From Symsagittifera roscoffensis (taxonomy: Eukaryota; Xenacoelomorpha; Acoela; Convolutidae): a stretch of DNA of 64,000 nt. This document shows, piece by piece, positions 1 through 9,760 of this stretch. Within the stretch, counting starts at the first letter, position 1. Every line of letters begins with the position of its first letter. The stretch covers positions 69,108,727 to 69,172,726 of the forward strand of contig NC_087063.1 of assembly GCF_963678635.1 (NCBI RefSeq). The letters run 5' to 3'. The position numbers and the translations under genes were made by a program. The notes beneath the pieces were generated by a model. The model saw only the letters and a list, made by a program, of their open reading frames with translations. It had not been told where the DNA came from and made no database searches.

Positions 1-1147
1 GCCTTTAGCCTTTGAAAGTTCAAAGCTAAAACCTAAGCTGGCTTATGCCGTCCGTTTTCTTCTAGAACAACGAATTTTTGCAGCTTCATTTACGCTTACT
101 GTTTAAGTTCTTTCAGTCGTGGTTCAAAAATTATTAAAAACTTCAGACAGTGAAATCGCACAAAAACCGATTTGAACTTTTTGAAAACACATTAAACGCG
201 AGCATTACAATCGAGAAGGCGGTCTAGTAGCACAAAAAGCATTCGAGCATTGAAAAACTCAAAGCCAAAAGCTAAGACAACTTTTTTTTTTTTCAAAATA
301 AATTGTTCTCACAGCTTCAATCACGCTTTTTTTTGGCTAATAACGCTCAATAATCCCTTTTCGACTACTTAACGCTATGTAGACGTACTTAGTAGGTTTC
401 TGACTAAGACCAGGTTTCTGTTTAACCACCAGACAACAAGATGACTTGAATTCAAACGCAGAAACAAAGTTCAAATTAGGAAAGAGTTCACAGCGTCAGG
501 GACAAAATACAGGCACAATTTGCCTATTTAAGAGTAAACCACGCAATTTGCCTCCAAATGAGGAAAGATTTACAAACACCTTCAATTAGTTTGTGAACAG
601 CAGCTGCAAAAAAATCCCATTGTCTCTAAAAGCCACCATCTTAGAAATTGCAAAAAATTAAGATTTAACATAAAAAAAACTTAAAATAAGACAATTCTCA
701 AATTTATCAAACAATTCAAAACATTTCGTTGCAGCTGGTCAAACAACTTATAAGAATCTGATTAAAGGAAACATCATTTTCAGCATTGGTTATGTTCGAG
801 GACTACTTTTTTTGTGTTCATATTAATTGTGTTCATACTAAAATGATCAAACTTTCACCGTAATACATTTTCTGTGCGAGAACTTTAATTAACTTACTTT
901 ATACATACCCAATCAGACAAAATGAGTCTATTGGCAATGCATAAAACTCACAAATCTATTTTAGATTTTTTCCTGAAAAAACAGATCCGCCCAGTAATTT
1001 ACTACATAGAATTTTGCTTAAGTTCGGAAACTGCCAATTTAACCTCAAAAAATGGGCTATTTGTCTATCAACATTCCAAAAAGTTCGAGGCTCCAAGTAT
1101 ATTCTGGAATGCCACCACAAAAAGTCAATGAAGTTTCACTTAATCTT
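1..1147. other. Left flank, no recognisable gene
   Basis: AT-rich DNA with no convincing coding region. The only open stretch near the right end encodes 69 residues with no recognisable motif and no flanking splice signals. Nothing else could be supported. Confidence 0.5.
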
Positions 1148-2894
1148 GTTGTAGTATTGAGAAATACTACACAGACAAAAGACCATTGTCTAAATTGTTT
1201 ATTCTAAATTGGAGCGTGCCATTTAAATTAAAGCCTCTTTTCACTAAATCAGATATTGACTGATTTACTCTTATTAGGACTATAAAATCTTGTTTTAAAA
1301 ATCCACTCCTTTTTAAATACTTGTTCAATTTTTCTTCTTTTTTCATGCTCAATATTTTAAAAGGGCGGCGATTATTAATACGTCCCTTTTAACTTAACTT
1401 GAAACAAACTGGATAAAAATTTAGCAGTCTTGCCGGCTGCACTGAAATTCTCCTTGCTTTGATTAAGCAGAGATGCACCTGCAATATGATGCATCAGAGA
1501 GAGTAATATGAATTTTTAATAAGACAAACTGAAGGCTGTGGTTTTTATCAAAGGGGACTAATAAGTTGAAGATATTTGATTTGAAAAAATCAAATAAAAA
1601 CTAGTTGAAAATTCCCTTATTAAAAAGGGAGAACAAAGGAGCAGGTGAAACCTGAATAATTAAAGATTGAATCAGCCGCCGGTTTATGCTTACGAGCAAA
1701 AGGACTGGCCTGAAATCTTCAGTGTTTCATTTTGCTCAGTAAGCAGCAAGTTAGATATCTTCAGTTAGACTTTTTCCAAAAAACAAATATTTTTTCTTTT
1801 CTGCCTATACAGTAAAATTAAACTAGTCTTTTTTTTTCACAAATAAAAAAGAGAATAAATTCTCATTTCAAGTTCGATAAAATTATAAATCGAGATACTC
1901 GAGATAACCCCATCTGAGGAAGTCTGGTCGGCAAGACGAAACTGACAACCAAACCAGAAGTGCCAAGTAGACAACATTAAGGCAACCCAAGAAATACTAC
2001 TCAGTCATCGACCTTAGTAAGAAGATAAAATATTGATGAACAAAATAAGATTAACTCAACCTCCCCTCATAGGTATATTTCTTTAAGCTGTTCGATTCGC
2101 TTATATAATCTAATTACCCAGTGCTCTGTATTTAACCAACTAATTAATTCATACCTTTTCTAACTATTGTTTCTACTCTACTTTTTGTCAAGACAATTTG
2201 ACGATTTAAGGTGAGACTTATAACTTAGGATAAAATTACTAAGCATTCAACCAGCAATGACCGCTTAGTAAAACTGGTGCGACCGCAGCAGAGAACTACT
2301 CCTTAAGAAATTCCTTTTCCAACAAACTCGAAACAGCTTTTAAAATTCAAAAAAATATATTAATATTAGGGTCTGTGAGTATTTGTCAGATTAGTTTCCA
2401 ACCTCAAAAAGCCAGAGACAATGGGTATCTTTCGATAGAAACACAGTTTCATTGTCTTCTACTTGACAGATTTTCCTGGTAGGGTTCTTGCGAAATGCAT
2501 CCCCTGCGCTAGCAGTCGCCCACGATATCCCTCCATCTCGAGGTCTATTAGACGGCTTTCTAACTGACATTAGCTCATGAACTTAACTATTATCTATTAT
2601 TATAATAATATATAAAATTTCTGAAAGAATCGTTCTCTGCCTAAGTCCGCTAGTAAGATATACCCGTTTTGTCCAGTAATCCACTAAAGTTTTGCCGAAA
2701 CTTCAGTTTAAAGTTATCATCACTAAAATTAACAAAATTCTGTATTAAACTAAAGTGCTCAAAAACTTATTAAATATCTTCATTTATTTTTTCGAGGGGG
2801 TTAAGTGGTCATATGTGCGATCTAAGAGTATGATAAATTGAATTCTTCATCACATTATCTCAAACCATCCACGGTTGTTGCTATTTATCCTAAT
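1148..2894 (+). repeat. Element 1 left terminal repeat (LTR, probably LTR plus leader)
   Basis: This 1,747-bp stretch recurs as a direct copy at 9761-11507 with only about seven differences by eye, so the insertion is recent. A typical LTR starts with TG; here TG is at 1150 and opens a perfect 9-bp hairpin (TGTAGTATT, GAGA, AATACTACA). The right copy is preceded by a purine tract, as expected of a 3' LTR. The end of the LTR proper is uncertain. The shared block has no CA end, and a PBS-like TGG motif lies inside it at 2275. The LTR may therefore end near 2274, with both copies continuing into leader sequence. No target-site duplication was found. Confidence 0.75.
2275..2292 (+). promoter_or_regulatory. 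Candidate primer-binding site of element 1
   Basis: The motif CTGGTGCGACC (from 2274) matches 11 of 11 bases at the PBS position of element 2 (18687), where it lies directly behind a well-defined LTR end. A PBS complementary to a tRNA 3' CCA begins TGG. I could not assign the tRNA. Its presence in both long repeats argues that the right repeat also contains leader sequence. Confidence 0.4.
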
Positions 2895-4629
2895 CCTTCA
2901 TCAATTCTCGAGGCTTATCCTCAAATTTTCTTAAACTCATTTTAATTCTAACCACCTTAACGTAACTTAAACCTAAATCATCCATCAGTAAAGCTACCAA
3001 TTACTGAAACTAAGGAAGAAAATAACAAAAACCAAAAAGGAAGGAACGGATTTGAGTGTTTTTTTGATAAATCATTAGTTTTTTTTTGACACAGTTTAAA
3101 TATACACCTAATTAACAATAAGATTACGCACTAAAACCAATCTTAAACGTTAACCACATAACACCAAACACCAAGTTTTAGTTTCAGCACAAAAATATCA
3201 GGTTTCACAACACAAACTAAGTTTAAAACACTGACACATCCACTTTATATTGATAAAATAGGTTTCATATGATAGCATAAGCACTAAAAAATTGATTTTT
3301 ACCAGCCAAAATTTTTGGTTTCAGTCTAGGTTTCAGTTATAGGTCCAAACGTTTCAGTTAAAATAAGTATAGTTTCCGGTCAAAATTTCAAGTTTCTGTA
3401 AACGGATTCGGGTAAAACAGCAAAAGTTGAACTAGTCAAACCCAAATTTAGATACCATAAGTCAAAAAACTGGTCTTAAATGGTACGTTTTTGTTAGTTT
3501 CAGGTTTCAGAACACAAAAATTGAGTTTTTGGTCTCAAAATTGAGCTCCGAACGCCGAATTTTGACTTTCTAAAGAAAACTAACGGTGTTAAAACCCACC
3601 AAACCACCAAACCAATTTAAAATTTTGGTTCCTAAGGCTGAAACGTACGTTTCAGAATTGGTGTTTTTGGTTTCAGAACCAAAAAATCTTGCTTCCCGAG
3701 AAAAATTTTTGTGAAATATTGAAAGATAATAAGAATCTTTAATGCACTAACAAATTTTTAAACTCAAAAAACTTCTAGAAGGTGTTAGTTTGAGCCCTCA
3801 AACTTATAGTTTCAGAAAACTAAAATCGTCGTTTTAAGCTAAAATTTTCATCTTTTTGGCAATTTTATTGCTGGAATAGAAATATATTAGAGAGACCAAC
3901 CTAAATTTTCAATCTCAAAACTCTAAAACCAAGTGGTCAAACCATAGTTTCAGTTCTAGAAATCATAGTTTCAGCCGCAAAAACTTAAGTTTCCGCAAAC
4001 AAATTTTTGATTTTGAAGTTGCAAACCTGTTCAAAATTCCAATTTACACTAGACCAGCTATCAAAAACCAACCTTTTATTTTCATGCACCGAGTATGAGA
4101 GAGTTTAAGAGTTTCAGGTTTGAGTTTTCAAAAACTAAGTTTAAGATATCAAAAGATTCGGTTTTCTCGAATTTTTTTGCAAGATAAAGCGAAAACCAGA
4201 TATAATAAAGCGTATAGAAAATTTTAAGAATAAAAAAAACTCAACTTCAGCTACCATAATTTCAGGTTTCAGATTATTGTTTCAGTCAAAAAATTTTCTA
4301 TAAATTTTTAACAAAAAAATTAAGTTTTGAACCAATAATAACCAATAAAGGCATATCGTTATATTGTTAACCATACCATAGCATCAACAAAACTTCACTT
4401 GACAAATTTTTAGGTTTCAGTTAAGGAATCAGCAAATAAAAAACTTGAAAAACTTAGAAAAAATTTTAGAAAAAATTTTTTTTTCCAAAGAAAATTTTTA
4501 TTTCCTTATCTTATTATTAATAACCTTTGTTAATATTCAAAAATTCCTAAGAGGTTTTCATTACTCCAAGACATACTAACAAATAGTACAACTTGGCTTA
4601 AGAAAAAGAAAACAAACATCGAGAAATTA
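2895..4629 (+). other. Element 1 long untranslated leader with GTTTCAG array
   Basis: This 1.7-kb stretch before the first mini-ORF has no open frame. The heptamer GTTTCAG occurs 15 times on the plus strand at 3181, 3318, 3330, 3351, 3497, 3504, 3649, 3670, 3809, 3947, 3968, 4111, 4266, 4279 and 4414. Near-variants (GTTTCCG, GTTTCTG, GTTTCAC) lie between them. TTTCAG resembles a 3' splice site, so splicing-factor or other RNA-protein binding is possible. Packaging is another option. Function unknown. Confidence 0.7.
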
Positions 4630-4848
4630 ATGTCAACACATTTTAAAATTGACGTCAGTACAATAAATTTAAAGCTCAAATTAGGAAATAAAGTTTCTAA
4701 CATCATATGGTATATCACTAACACTGAAAAAAATCATATTAGTATATTAGCAAAACACCCTAACGAAGATAAACAAGAATTATACGTCTTCTTTCGTCGA
4801 TATACTCCAGAAATTGACACAATTCTTCAGCAAAAAAAAACCAAATAA
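4630..4848 (+). CDS. Pre-gag mini-ORF a (72 aa), paralogous to the next ORF
   Basis: Small unknown protein between the long leader and gag of element 1. It begins with ATG and shares about 30 of 67 aligned positions with the ORF 237 bp downstream. The conserved core is NLKLK, then IIWYITN, KHP and TPEI, in the same order and spacing. Two diverged but open copies suggest selection on the protein rather than chance. No signal peptide, zinc knuckle or membrane segment is visible. The pattern of short beta-like segments is only an impression. Function not recognised; it could be a regulatory accessory protein or a duplicated leader peptide. Confidence 0.6.
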   Translation: MSTHFKIDVSTINLKLKLGNKVSNIIWYITNTEKNHISILAKHPNEDKQELYVFFRRYTPEIDTILQQKKTK

Positions 4849-5084
4849 CATAATTTGTATACCGGAAGAGCGATTAATTGCTTCAGTCCCGATTGCTTTC
4901 TGATATCATAATATACCCAAGCACAAAACTACTTGCATTTTAATCATTTTTAATTAAAAACACAAAATTTTCCTTAACAAAAATTGAAAATAATAACAAA
5001 ATATTAAGAAAAATTTAAAAATTTTTTATATTGTTTATCATTCCCTAGATAAATATTTATGTCCCTAAAAGGATGTAAAATGCT

Positions 5085-5369
5085 ATGACCAACTTTTATC
5101 AAGTAAATACAACAGCATTTAATTTAAAACTAAAAATGAAAAATAAATCCACAAAAATTATTTGGTATATCACCAATAACCAAAAAGATCAAATCACAAT
5201 TTTGTCCAAACATCCACACAAAAATATTCACGAATTAACCATTCTTTCCAGCAGCAATACCCCAGAGATAATTTCCATCTTAAAAAAGCTTAATCAGCCC
5301 CATAGCACTATTGATCTATCTAACAAAAATTCGTATTCATTGAACCCAGCAAACTTCATTGTAACTTAA
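5085..5369 (+). CDS. Pre-gag mini-ORF b (94 aa), paralog of mini-ORF a
   Basis: Second copy of the pre-gag family. Residues 10-70 align without gaps to mini-ORF a (core NLKLK, IIWYITN, KHP, TPEI). The C-terminal 25 residues are polar and unique to this copy. The frame starts with ATG at 5085; two other ATGs lie within 20 nt upstream, one followed at once by a stop. It ends 93 bp before the gag start. No known family is recognised. Tandem placement suggests local duplication inside the element. Confidence 0.6.
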   Translation: MTNFYQVNTTAFNLKLKMKNKSTKIIWYITNNQKDQITILSKHPHKNIHELTILSSSNTPEIISILKKLNQPHSTIDLSNKNSYSLNPANFIVT

Positions 5370-5462
5370 ATATAATTATTTCAGTCCGAACAATTGATCA
5401 GTACACAACACATCCAAACCCTTTATATATTGTTAACAAAACATTGAGTGAATTAAACAAAG

Positions 5463-6557
5463 ATGGCAAACGTAGTAGCATACCCAGATTTAGCTCTCGA
5501 AAAGTTTACCGGCTTAGATCCGAATGAAGATGCAAGAGATTTTCTTGATATAGTAGAGAAAAAGATAGCATTTTCCCTAGGCACTAGACCAGGAGATGCA
5601 GGTGACGAACAAGACGCATATGATAACAGACAAAGAGCCTTTTTTGGTTCAATATTAAGAGGCCCAGCCGCTCAATGGTATCAGGGATTAGCAGCAAACT
5701 TACCTTGGAATGAGATAAGAGATCAATTCATAGATAGATTCACTGATGATAAGGATAAGTATAGGAGACGAATAGAAGCAGAAAACATAAAAAGACAACC
5801 TAATGAATTCATTAAAAGCTACATACATAGATTAAGCACCGGAGTAGACCGTGGATGGCCTAATCCAACTTTTAATGATGATCAAAGAACAGCAAAGAAA
5901 ATGGAATTCTTTGTACGTGGCTTAAGCCCGCCAGGCTTAAAACAAAAGGCGCATCAATTCCTAATTGAGAATCCACCCGCAACTTGGCAACAATTAAAAG
6001 ATCATATTGCTACGAAAGATTTAAGTTTTGCAATAAGTAGTGAGTTTATTGGAACAGCATCCAGTAGCATAGATAATAAATTGGAAATAGAGGGAATAAA
6101 GGATCAAATTAAAGAGTTAACAGGACTAATGAAAGATCATAAAATAAACGCAGCTTATAATCCACATGAGCATAGAAACAAACAAAATAACCCAATGTTT
6201 TGCAATTGGTGTTGCATGTCAGGCCATACGATAAGACATTGCTTCAAATATAACGATCAACAGGAGCAAAATTATAACTCGCTTCAATTAAGAGAGAATT
6301 CAAACAGAAGTCACCATAACTATAGCAAGAGTAGGTCAAGAGTAGACAACAATTTCAATGACATAAATCCCCAACAAGAATTCAGGCATTTGTCAAACTT
6401 CAAGGAAAGTTCTCAATCGCGTGACAGGTCAAACAGTAAAAAACCCTTCAACGAAAATAACGATTATTATTCACCTTACCAGATCCACAACTTTAGTGAT
6501 GATGACATTCCAGGAGACTATACCGATAATGAGTGTGAACTTGTTAATTTAAACTAG
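5463..6557 (+). CDS. gag: Gag polyprotein of element 1 (364 aa)
   Basis: Structural protein of a Ty3/gypsy-type retrotransposon that would assemble the cytoplasmic particle and bind genomic RNA. Residues about 10-190 resemble the retrotransposon Gag capsid region: FTGLDP near the start, GPAAQWYQGL near 80, then IKSYIHRLS and FFVRGL. A CCHC zinc knuckle (C-x2-C-x4-H-x4-C, starting CNWCCMSGH) lies around residue 245, followed by a Ser/Arg/Asn-rich tail. The start ATG is in good context (AAAGATGG). The frame ends in TTT-AAA-C-TAG, a -1 frameshift cassette leading to protease. It is uninterrupted, as expected for a young copy. Confidence 0.9.
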   Translation: MANVVAYPDLALEKFTGLDPNEDARDFLDIVEKKIAFSLGTRPGDAGDEQDAYDNRQRAFFGSILRGPAAQWYQGLAANLPWNEIRDQFIDRFTDDKDKYRRRIEAENIKRQPNEFIKSYIHRLSTGVDRGWPNPTFNDDQRTAKKMEFFVRGLSPPGLKQKAHQFLIENPPATWQQLKDHIATKDLSFAISSEFIGTASSSIDNKLEIEGIKDQIKELTGLMKDHKINAAYNPHEHRNKQNNPMFCNWCCMSGHTIRHCFKYNDQQEQNYNSLQLRENSNRSHHNYSKSRSRVDNNFNDINPQQEFRHLSNFKESSQSRDRSNSKKPFNENNDYYSPYQIHNFSDDDIPGDYTDNECELVNLN

Positions 6558-6622
6558 ATCAGTCTCCGTCCGAACCAAAAATACAATTATACATTAACTT
6601 ATACCAACATCCCGTCGGAGAC
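6548..6622 (+). promoter_or_regulatory. Programmed -1 frameshift site between gag and protease
   Basis: The heptamer T TTA AAC (6548-6554) sits in the gag frame directly before the gag stop TAG. A -1 slip leads into the open protease frame. After a 7-nt spacer, GTCTCCG (6562-6568) can pair perfectly with CGGAGAC (6616-6622), giving a 7-bp stem over a 47-nt loop that could hold further pairing. Heptamer type, register, spacer length and stem all match canonical -1 frameshift signals. Confidence 0.85.
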
Positions 6623-6955
6623 AAAAATAAAAATAACGGTCTGGAAACCCAATTTCTACTAGACACTGGAGCAACATGTTCACTGATTAATTTTGACAGT
6701 TATGAACAATATTGTAAAATACAGCCTCTACAGCTGAATAAATGTAGATCAAATACAGTTGCTGTTAATGGAGAAAAACTTAAACTTATAGGTTATACTA
6801 ATTTTTACTCAACTTTTGGGACAAACACTGATAATCCGGTAAAAATTAAAGCATGGATTTCAGCCAAGAATGGCTGCGATCTAAATATATTAGAAATGGA
6901 TTTCATTTCTCACAACATTAAATCAATAAACTTTCCAAATTTGAACTTAGAATGA
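6554..6955 (+). CDS. pro: Retropepsin-like aspartic protease, reached by -1 frameshift
   Basis: Aspartic protease that would cleave the Gag polyprotein. The frame is open from the slippery site and has no ATG before the catalytic motif LLDTGATCSLI (Asp codon 6662-6664), the hallmark of retroviral-type proteases. It ends at TGA 6953-6955. Downstream residues (around SAKNGCDLNILEMDFI) fit the C-terminal part of the family, where ILG is usual. The stop overlaps the next start as ATGA. Length from the shift site is 133 residues, normal for a retroelement protease with linker. Confidence 0.85.
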   Translation, partial: LDQSPSEPKIQLYINLYQHPVGDKNKNNGLETQFLLDTGATCSLINFDSYEQYCKIQPLQLNKCRSNTVAVNGEKLKLIGYTNFYSTFGTNTDNPVKIKAWISAKNGCDLNILEMDFISHNIKSINFPNLNLE

Positions 6956-7293
6956 AAAAAATACCCAGATATAACAGTTCCTATCAGTATTATAAGAAGC
7001 AAAAGTTATCCATATCTAAGCTTTTATCAAAAGTACTTCTTGATAAAAATATAACTATTGCACCAAAATCATCCTGCGTAATTTCAATTTCTCCAGCAGG
7101 TATAGTTTTCAAATTAGGAACATCGTTTAGAATTGATAAGTCCTTAGAACAAAAAGGCATTAATGCAAAAAGCACTTATTGTAGGAATGAAATTAAGTCA
7201 ATGCCTATCGTACTAAAAAATTCCAGAGAATCAAAAGTAAATATAAACAAAGGTGTAATAGGCCAAACGTTTGAAAACATAGAAATAAAATAA
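6952..7293 (+). CDS. PR-RT linker-like ORF (113 aa), end of the truncated pol
   Basis: Starts at ATG inside ATGA, overlapping the protease stop by 3 nt, so translation could restart after termination or the frame could have shifted. The text around NITIAPKSS and the end (VNINKGVIGQ, then FENIEIK) resembles the stretch between protease and reverse transcriptase in Ty3/gypsy pol. Element 2 has a comparable stretch (VYNNTPYQVTLP followed by GLLGYCE). No reverse transcriptase follows; the frame ends at TAA. It may be a shortened pol tail retained in a non-autonomous element. Role of the separate protein unknown. Confidence 0.55.
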   Translation: MKKIPRYNSSYQYYKKQKLSISKLLSKVLLDKNITIAPKSSCVISISPAGIVFKLGTSFRIDKSLEQKGINAKSTYCRNEIKSMPIVLKNSRESKVNINKGVIGQTFENIEIK

Positions 7294-8039
7294 ACCCGTT
7301 TCTTCGTGCTTTAAAACATTATTTTCTTTAAAGCCTTTATAACGCTTAAAATTTTGTGAAGTTTACCTAAAATTTTTTATACTGAGCAGTAAACTTTGTT
7401 TAATATTACTAAAAAATTAGATTACGAATATTATCCTACAATTGTACTACAATGAATAGCGGTTCTTTATGACACCCAAAATGATATGCCAAAATGCATG
7501 AACACGGATTTAATTCTTAACCGAGATCGAAAACAGTCAAGTACGCTAACAATTTTGGACCATCCTCAAAATCAAATAAAGATAGAGGGATCGGAACCCA
7601 ATGGCTCAGACAAAAAAAATTTTTCGACTTCAACATATTTGCAAAAAAAAAATTGCAAAAGGCCAGGAAGTTAAAATATCACAGTGTTACGAGTCTATAA
7701 TAATTTCATTTTCAGGCGGTTTTATCAACTGAAAATTCAGTATTACACTTAAGGGAATGTCAAATTACCCTACGTACAATAACGAGAATTAATAGAGTGA
7801 AACCTTTGATGAAAGAACTAGCCAATGTAAAATTGTAACAAACTCATTCTGCGAAGTTAATTTGCACCATCGGATTCCTCTTAGGGCCCAAGAAAGGACC
7901 GATGACATTATTTTTATCTTTGTAGTTTTCAAGTTACAAAATGCAAACTAGAAGAAATTCATCAAAAAGGGAAATATCACCTCCTTTCTTCTCAACACAT
8001 TGGTAAAATTTTCACCAATATTCTTTATCATAAAATGGG

Positions 8040-8413
8040 CGAACAACGTTTTTCGACCCGACCCGCCGCAGATTTATGCCAGCATTTGTTGGTGGCTTCA
8101 TGTAGCCTTTTAAAAATTATGGTACCATATTCTTTCAACAACGCAAGTGCTTGTCGGTGGCTGTATGCAGCCTTTGAGACTCTTATGATTCACTCCTCAC
8201 AATTTGGCCAAAATATCAATTCGGTAGTCAAAAATCCACAACATGCAGGCATTTAAACCCTTAAAAACAACAAATTTTTAGAAGCAACACTTTGAAAATT
8301 GGACCGCATCATCTTTAAGATTGTTTACAATAAATTTTTGCATCATTAAGTTCAGGATGTCTTTCTGTACTAAAGATGTGAACATGGATTGATGCAGGGG
8401 ATTAAAACCAAAT
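8040..8413 (-). pseudogene. Decayed ankyrin-repeat-like fragment
   Basis: The minus strand from about 8413 reads GFNPLHQSMF, then LVQKDILNLM, close to an ankyrin repeat (GxTPLH, then an inner helix). After a stop and a frame change, AAYSHRQALALLKEYG and LHEATNK (about 8200-8080) look like further repeats. No continuous frame joins them, so this is a relic of a host gene carried in antisense inside element 1, or of the sequence it inserted into. The ankyrin call rests on short motifs only. Confidence 0.35.
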
Positions 8414-8678
8414 AGAAACTAATACACTTATCTTTTTGAATATTATACAGTTTGCAATTTGTCTGTTTAATTTTCATTTTCTTCGATATTTCATTTTGAT
8501 TTGATTCTAATTCAAATCTTTTCTACTTCTTATCAACAAATGAAACAAAAATTGCTGGTTATGACAACCAGGTGGACATACATTTAAAATTAGGGGTTAA
8601 TTAATGCCCAAATTTCCATTTTTACTTTAAGTACATAAGTTTAATATCTGAGCTTAACTCAGAGTCGTATAATGCTTT

Positions 8679-8761
8679 ATTCCTGTGGTTAATAAACACC
8701 ATGATCGTCTTTCTTCATCTGTATTCCTGTGGTTAATAAACACCATGATCGTCTTTCTTCA
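8679..8761. repeat. 44-bp tandem duplication (two copies)
   Basis: The unit starting ATTCCTGTGGTTAATAAACA occurs at 8679 and again at 8723. The two copies are identical over about 39 bp. Probably a slippage duplication. Confidence 0.85.
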
Positions 8762-8923
8762 ATTGTTTTCCGTGGTGGGTTTGTGTGAAACCACAAGATT
8801 ATATTTTCCACCTTTTATATATATACAATTTTACACTTTGTCCTTCATTGTTCAAACATTTGATAATTAGCCTGAATATCCGAATGTAACTCGGGATTTT
8901 GAATATTTGGTCATTTTATATTG

Positions 8924-9604
8924 ATGTTTAGCAAAATGGAATATGACCCAATTTTAAACTGGAACTGCAGAAATGCAGACCCAGCACCAGAGGAGTTTAA
9001 AAGAAAGCTGCCTCTCAGGAAGAAACAACGGAAACCTGTAGCAGTTCAATTTTTGTCAATGGACGACTGGTTAAAAAAGAACATTCGCAATTTTGCCAGT
9101 TTAACCCAAAGATTGGAGCTGCAGAAGTGCAGAGAAACCAAATTGGATACGGAAAATCCAAAATATATAACGAGTTTAAAGTACTCAATAAAGGAAAATT
9201 ATAACAGATGGAAACTGCCATCGTTCATTGAAGTCGTCAACTCAACGACAATGGAAAAGGCAATGATGCCTATTGATTTCATAACCCAGCAAGAAGTGGT
9301 TATAAAGAACGAAAACAACTTCTGGAAATTAAAGAAGAGGGAGGAACACGGCTACATCCTCAAGGCAGGAGGCACGCAAGTCACCATCCCGTTTGAGGGA
9401 ATAACTGCTTTTCCGAACCATGTAAAAAACAGACACAGACAGGAAGAACAGGACGACATTCAAGAACTTACGGACGGAATGAGCAGACTACGAATCAAGA
9501 ACAAAATCAAAAAGAAGAAAATCGTGAAGTTGCAACAAAAACTCGAGGCTTCACAGAGGAAGATAGCGATCCTCAGATCATACAACGTGGAGCTAGAAGC
9601 CTGA
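8924..9604 (+). CDS. Unknown coiled-coil protein in the env position of element 1 (226 aa)
   Basis: Not recognised. It is intact and lies between the interior and the 3' purine tract, where envelope or accessory genes of retroelements sit. The ATG at 8924 is preceded by an in-frame TTG; a second ATG at 8936 is also possible. No signal peptide or membrane segment is seen, so it is not an obvious envelope. The N-terminal third is basic and Lys/Arg-rich. The middle has Trp and aromatic residues typical of a folded domain. The last 45 residues form a likely coiled coil (KIKKKKIVKLQQKLEASQRK). Its codon use is less AT-rich than that of gag, which may mean host-gene capture. Confidence 0.65.
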   Translation: MFSKMEYDPILNWNCRNADPAPEEFKRKLPLRKKQRKPVAVQFLSMDDWLKKNIRNFASLTQRLELQKCRETKLDTENPKYITSLKYSIKENYNRWKLPSFIEVVNSTTMEKAMMPIDFITQQEVVIKNENNFWKLKKREEHGYILKAGGTQVTIPFEGITAFPNHVKNRHRQEEQDDIQELTDGMSRLRIKNKIKKKKIVKLQQKLEASQRKIAILRSYNVELEA

Positions 9605-9746
9605 AGGAAGCTCTAGATAAAACCTAACCTATCCTTATAACGTTTTCATTTGATGTTTTTTTAAATTTTATAACTATAGTATTTAACCATTAAAGTGTTT
9701 AAATTTTCACCATGGTAACTGTAAGAATCGAACAGCTTAATTTTCT

Positions 9747-9757
9747 AAAAAAAGGGG
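9747..9757 (+). promoter_or_regulatory. Polypurine tract of element 1
   Basis: The run A7G4 lies 5 nt before the TG of the right repeat. This is the usual place and composition of the plus-strand primer of LTR retroelements. It supports 9763 as the start of the 3' LTR. Confidence 0.75.
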
Positions 9758-9760
9758 TGA

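Larger units (their letters stand above)
7294..8923. other. Non-coding interior of element 1 where RT and integrase are missing
   Basis: This 1.6-kb interval lies where reverse transcriptase, RNase H and integrase would normally be. I found no YxDD, RNase H or DDE motif in any frame. It holds a decayed ankyrin-like fragment on the minus strand and one short tandem repeat, both listed separately. Element 1 therefore seems to rely on enzymes from another element. Confidence 0.65.

Noticed and set aside
922..1131. 69-codon plus-strand frame left of element 1
   Set aside because: No motif, no second copy, no splice or regulatory context; length is easily reached by chance.
1167..1352. 61-codon minus-strand frame, present again at 9780-9965
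   Set aside because: Its recurrence is explained by the terminal repeat itself; one substitution between copies gives no evidence of coding.
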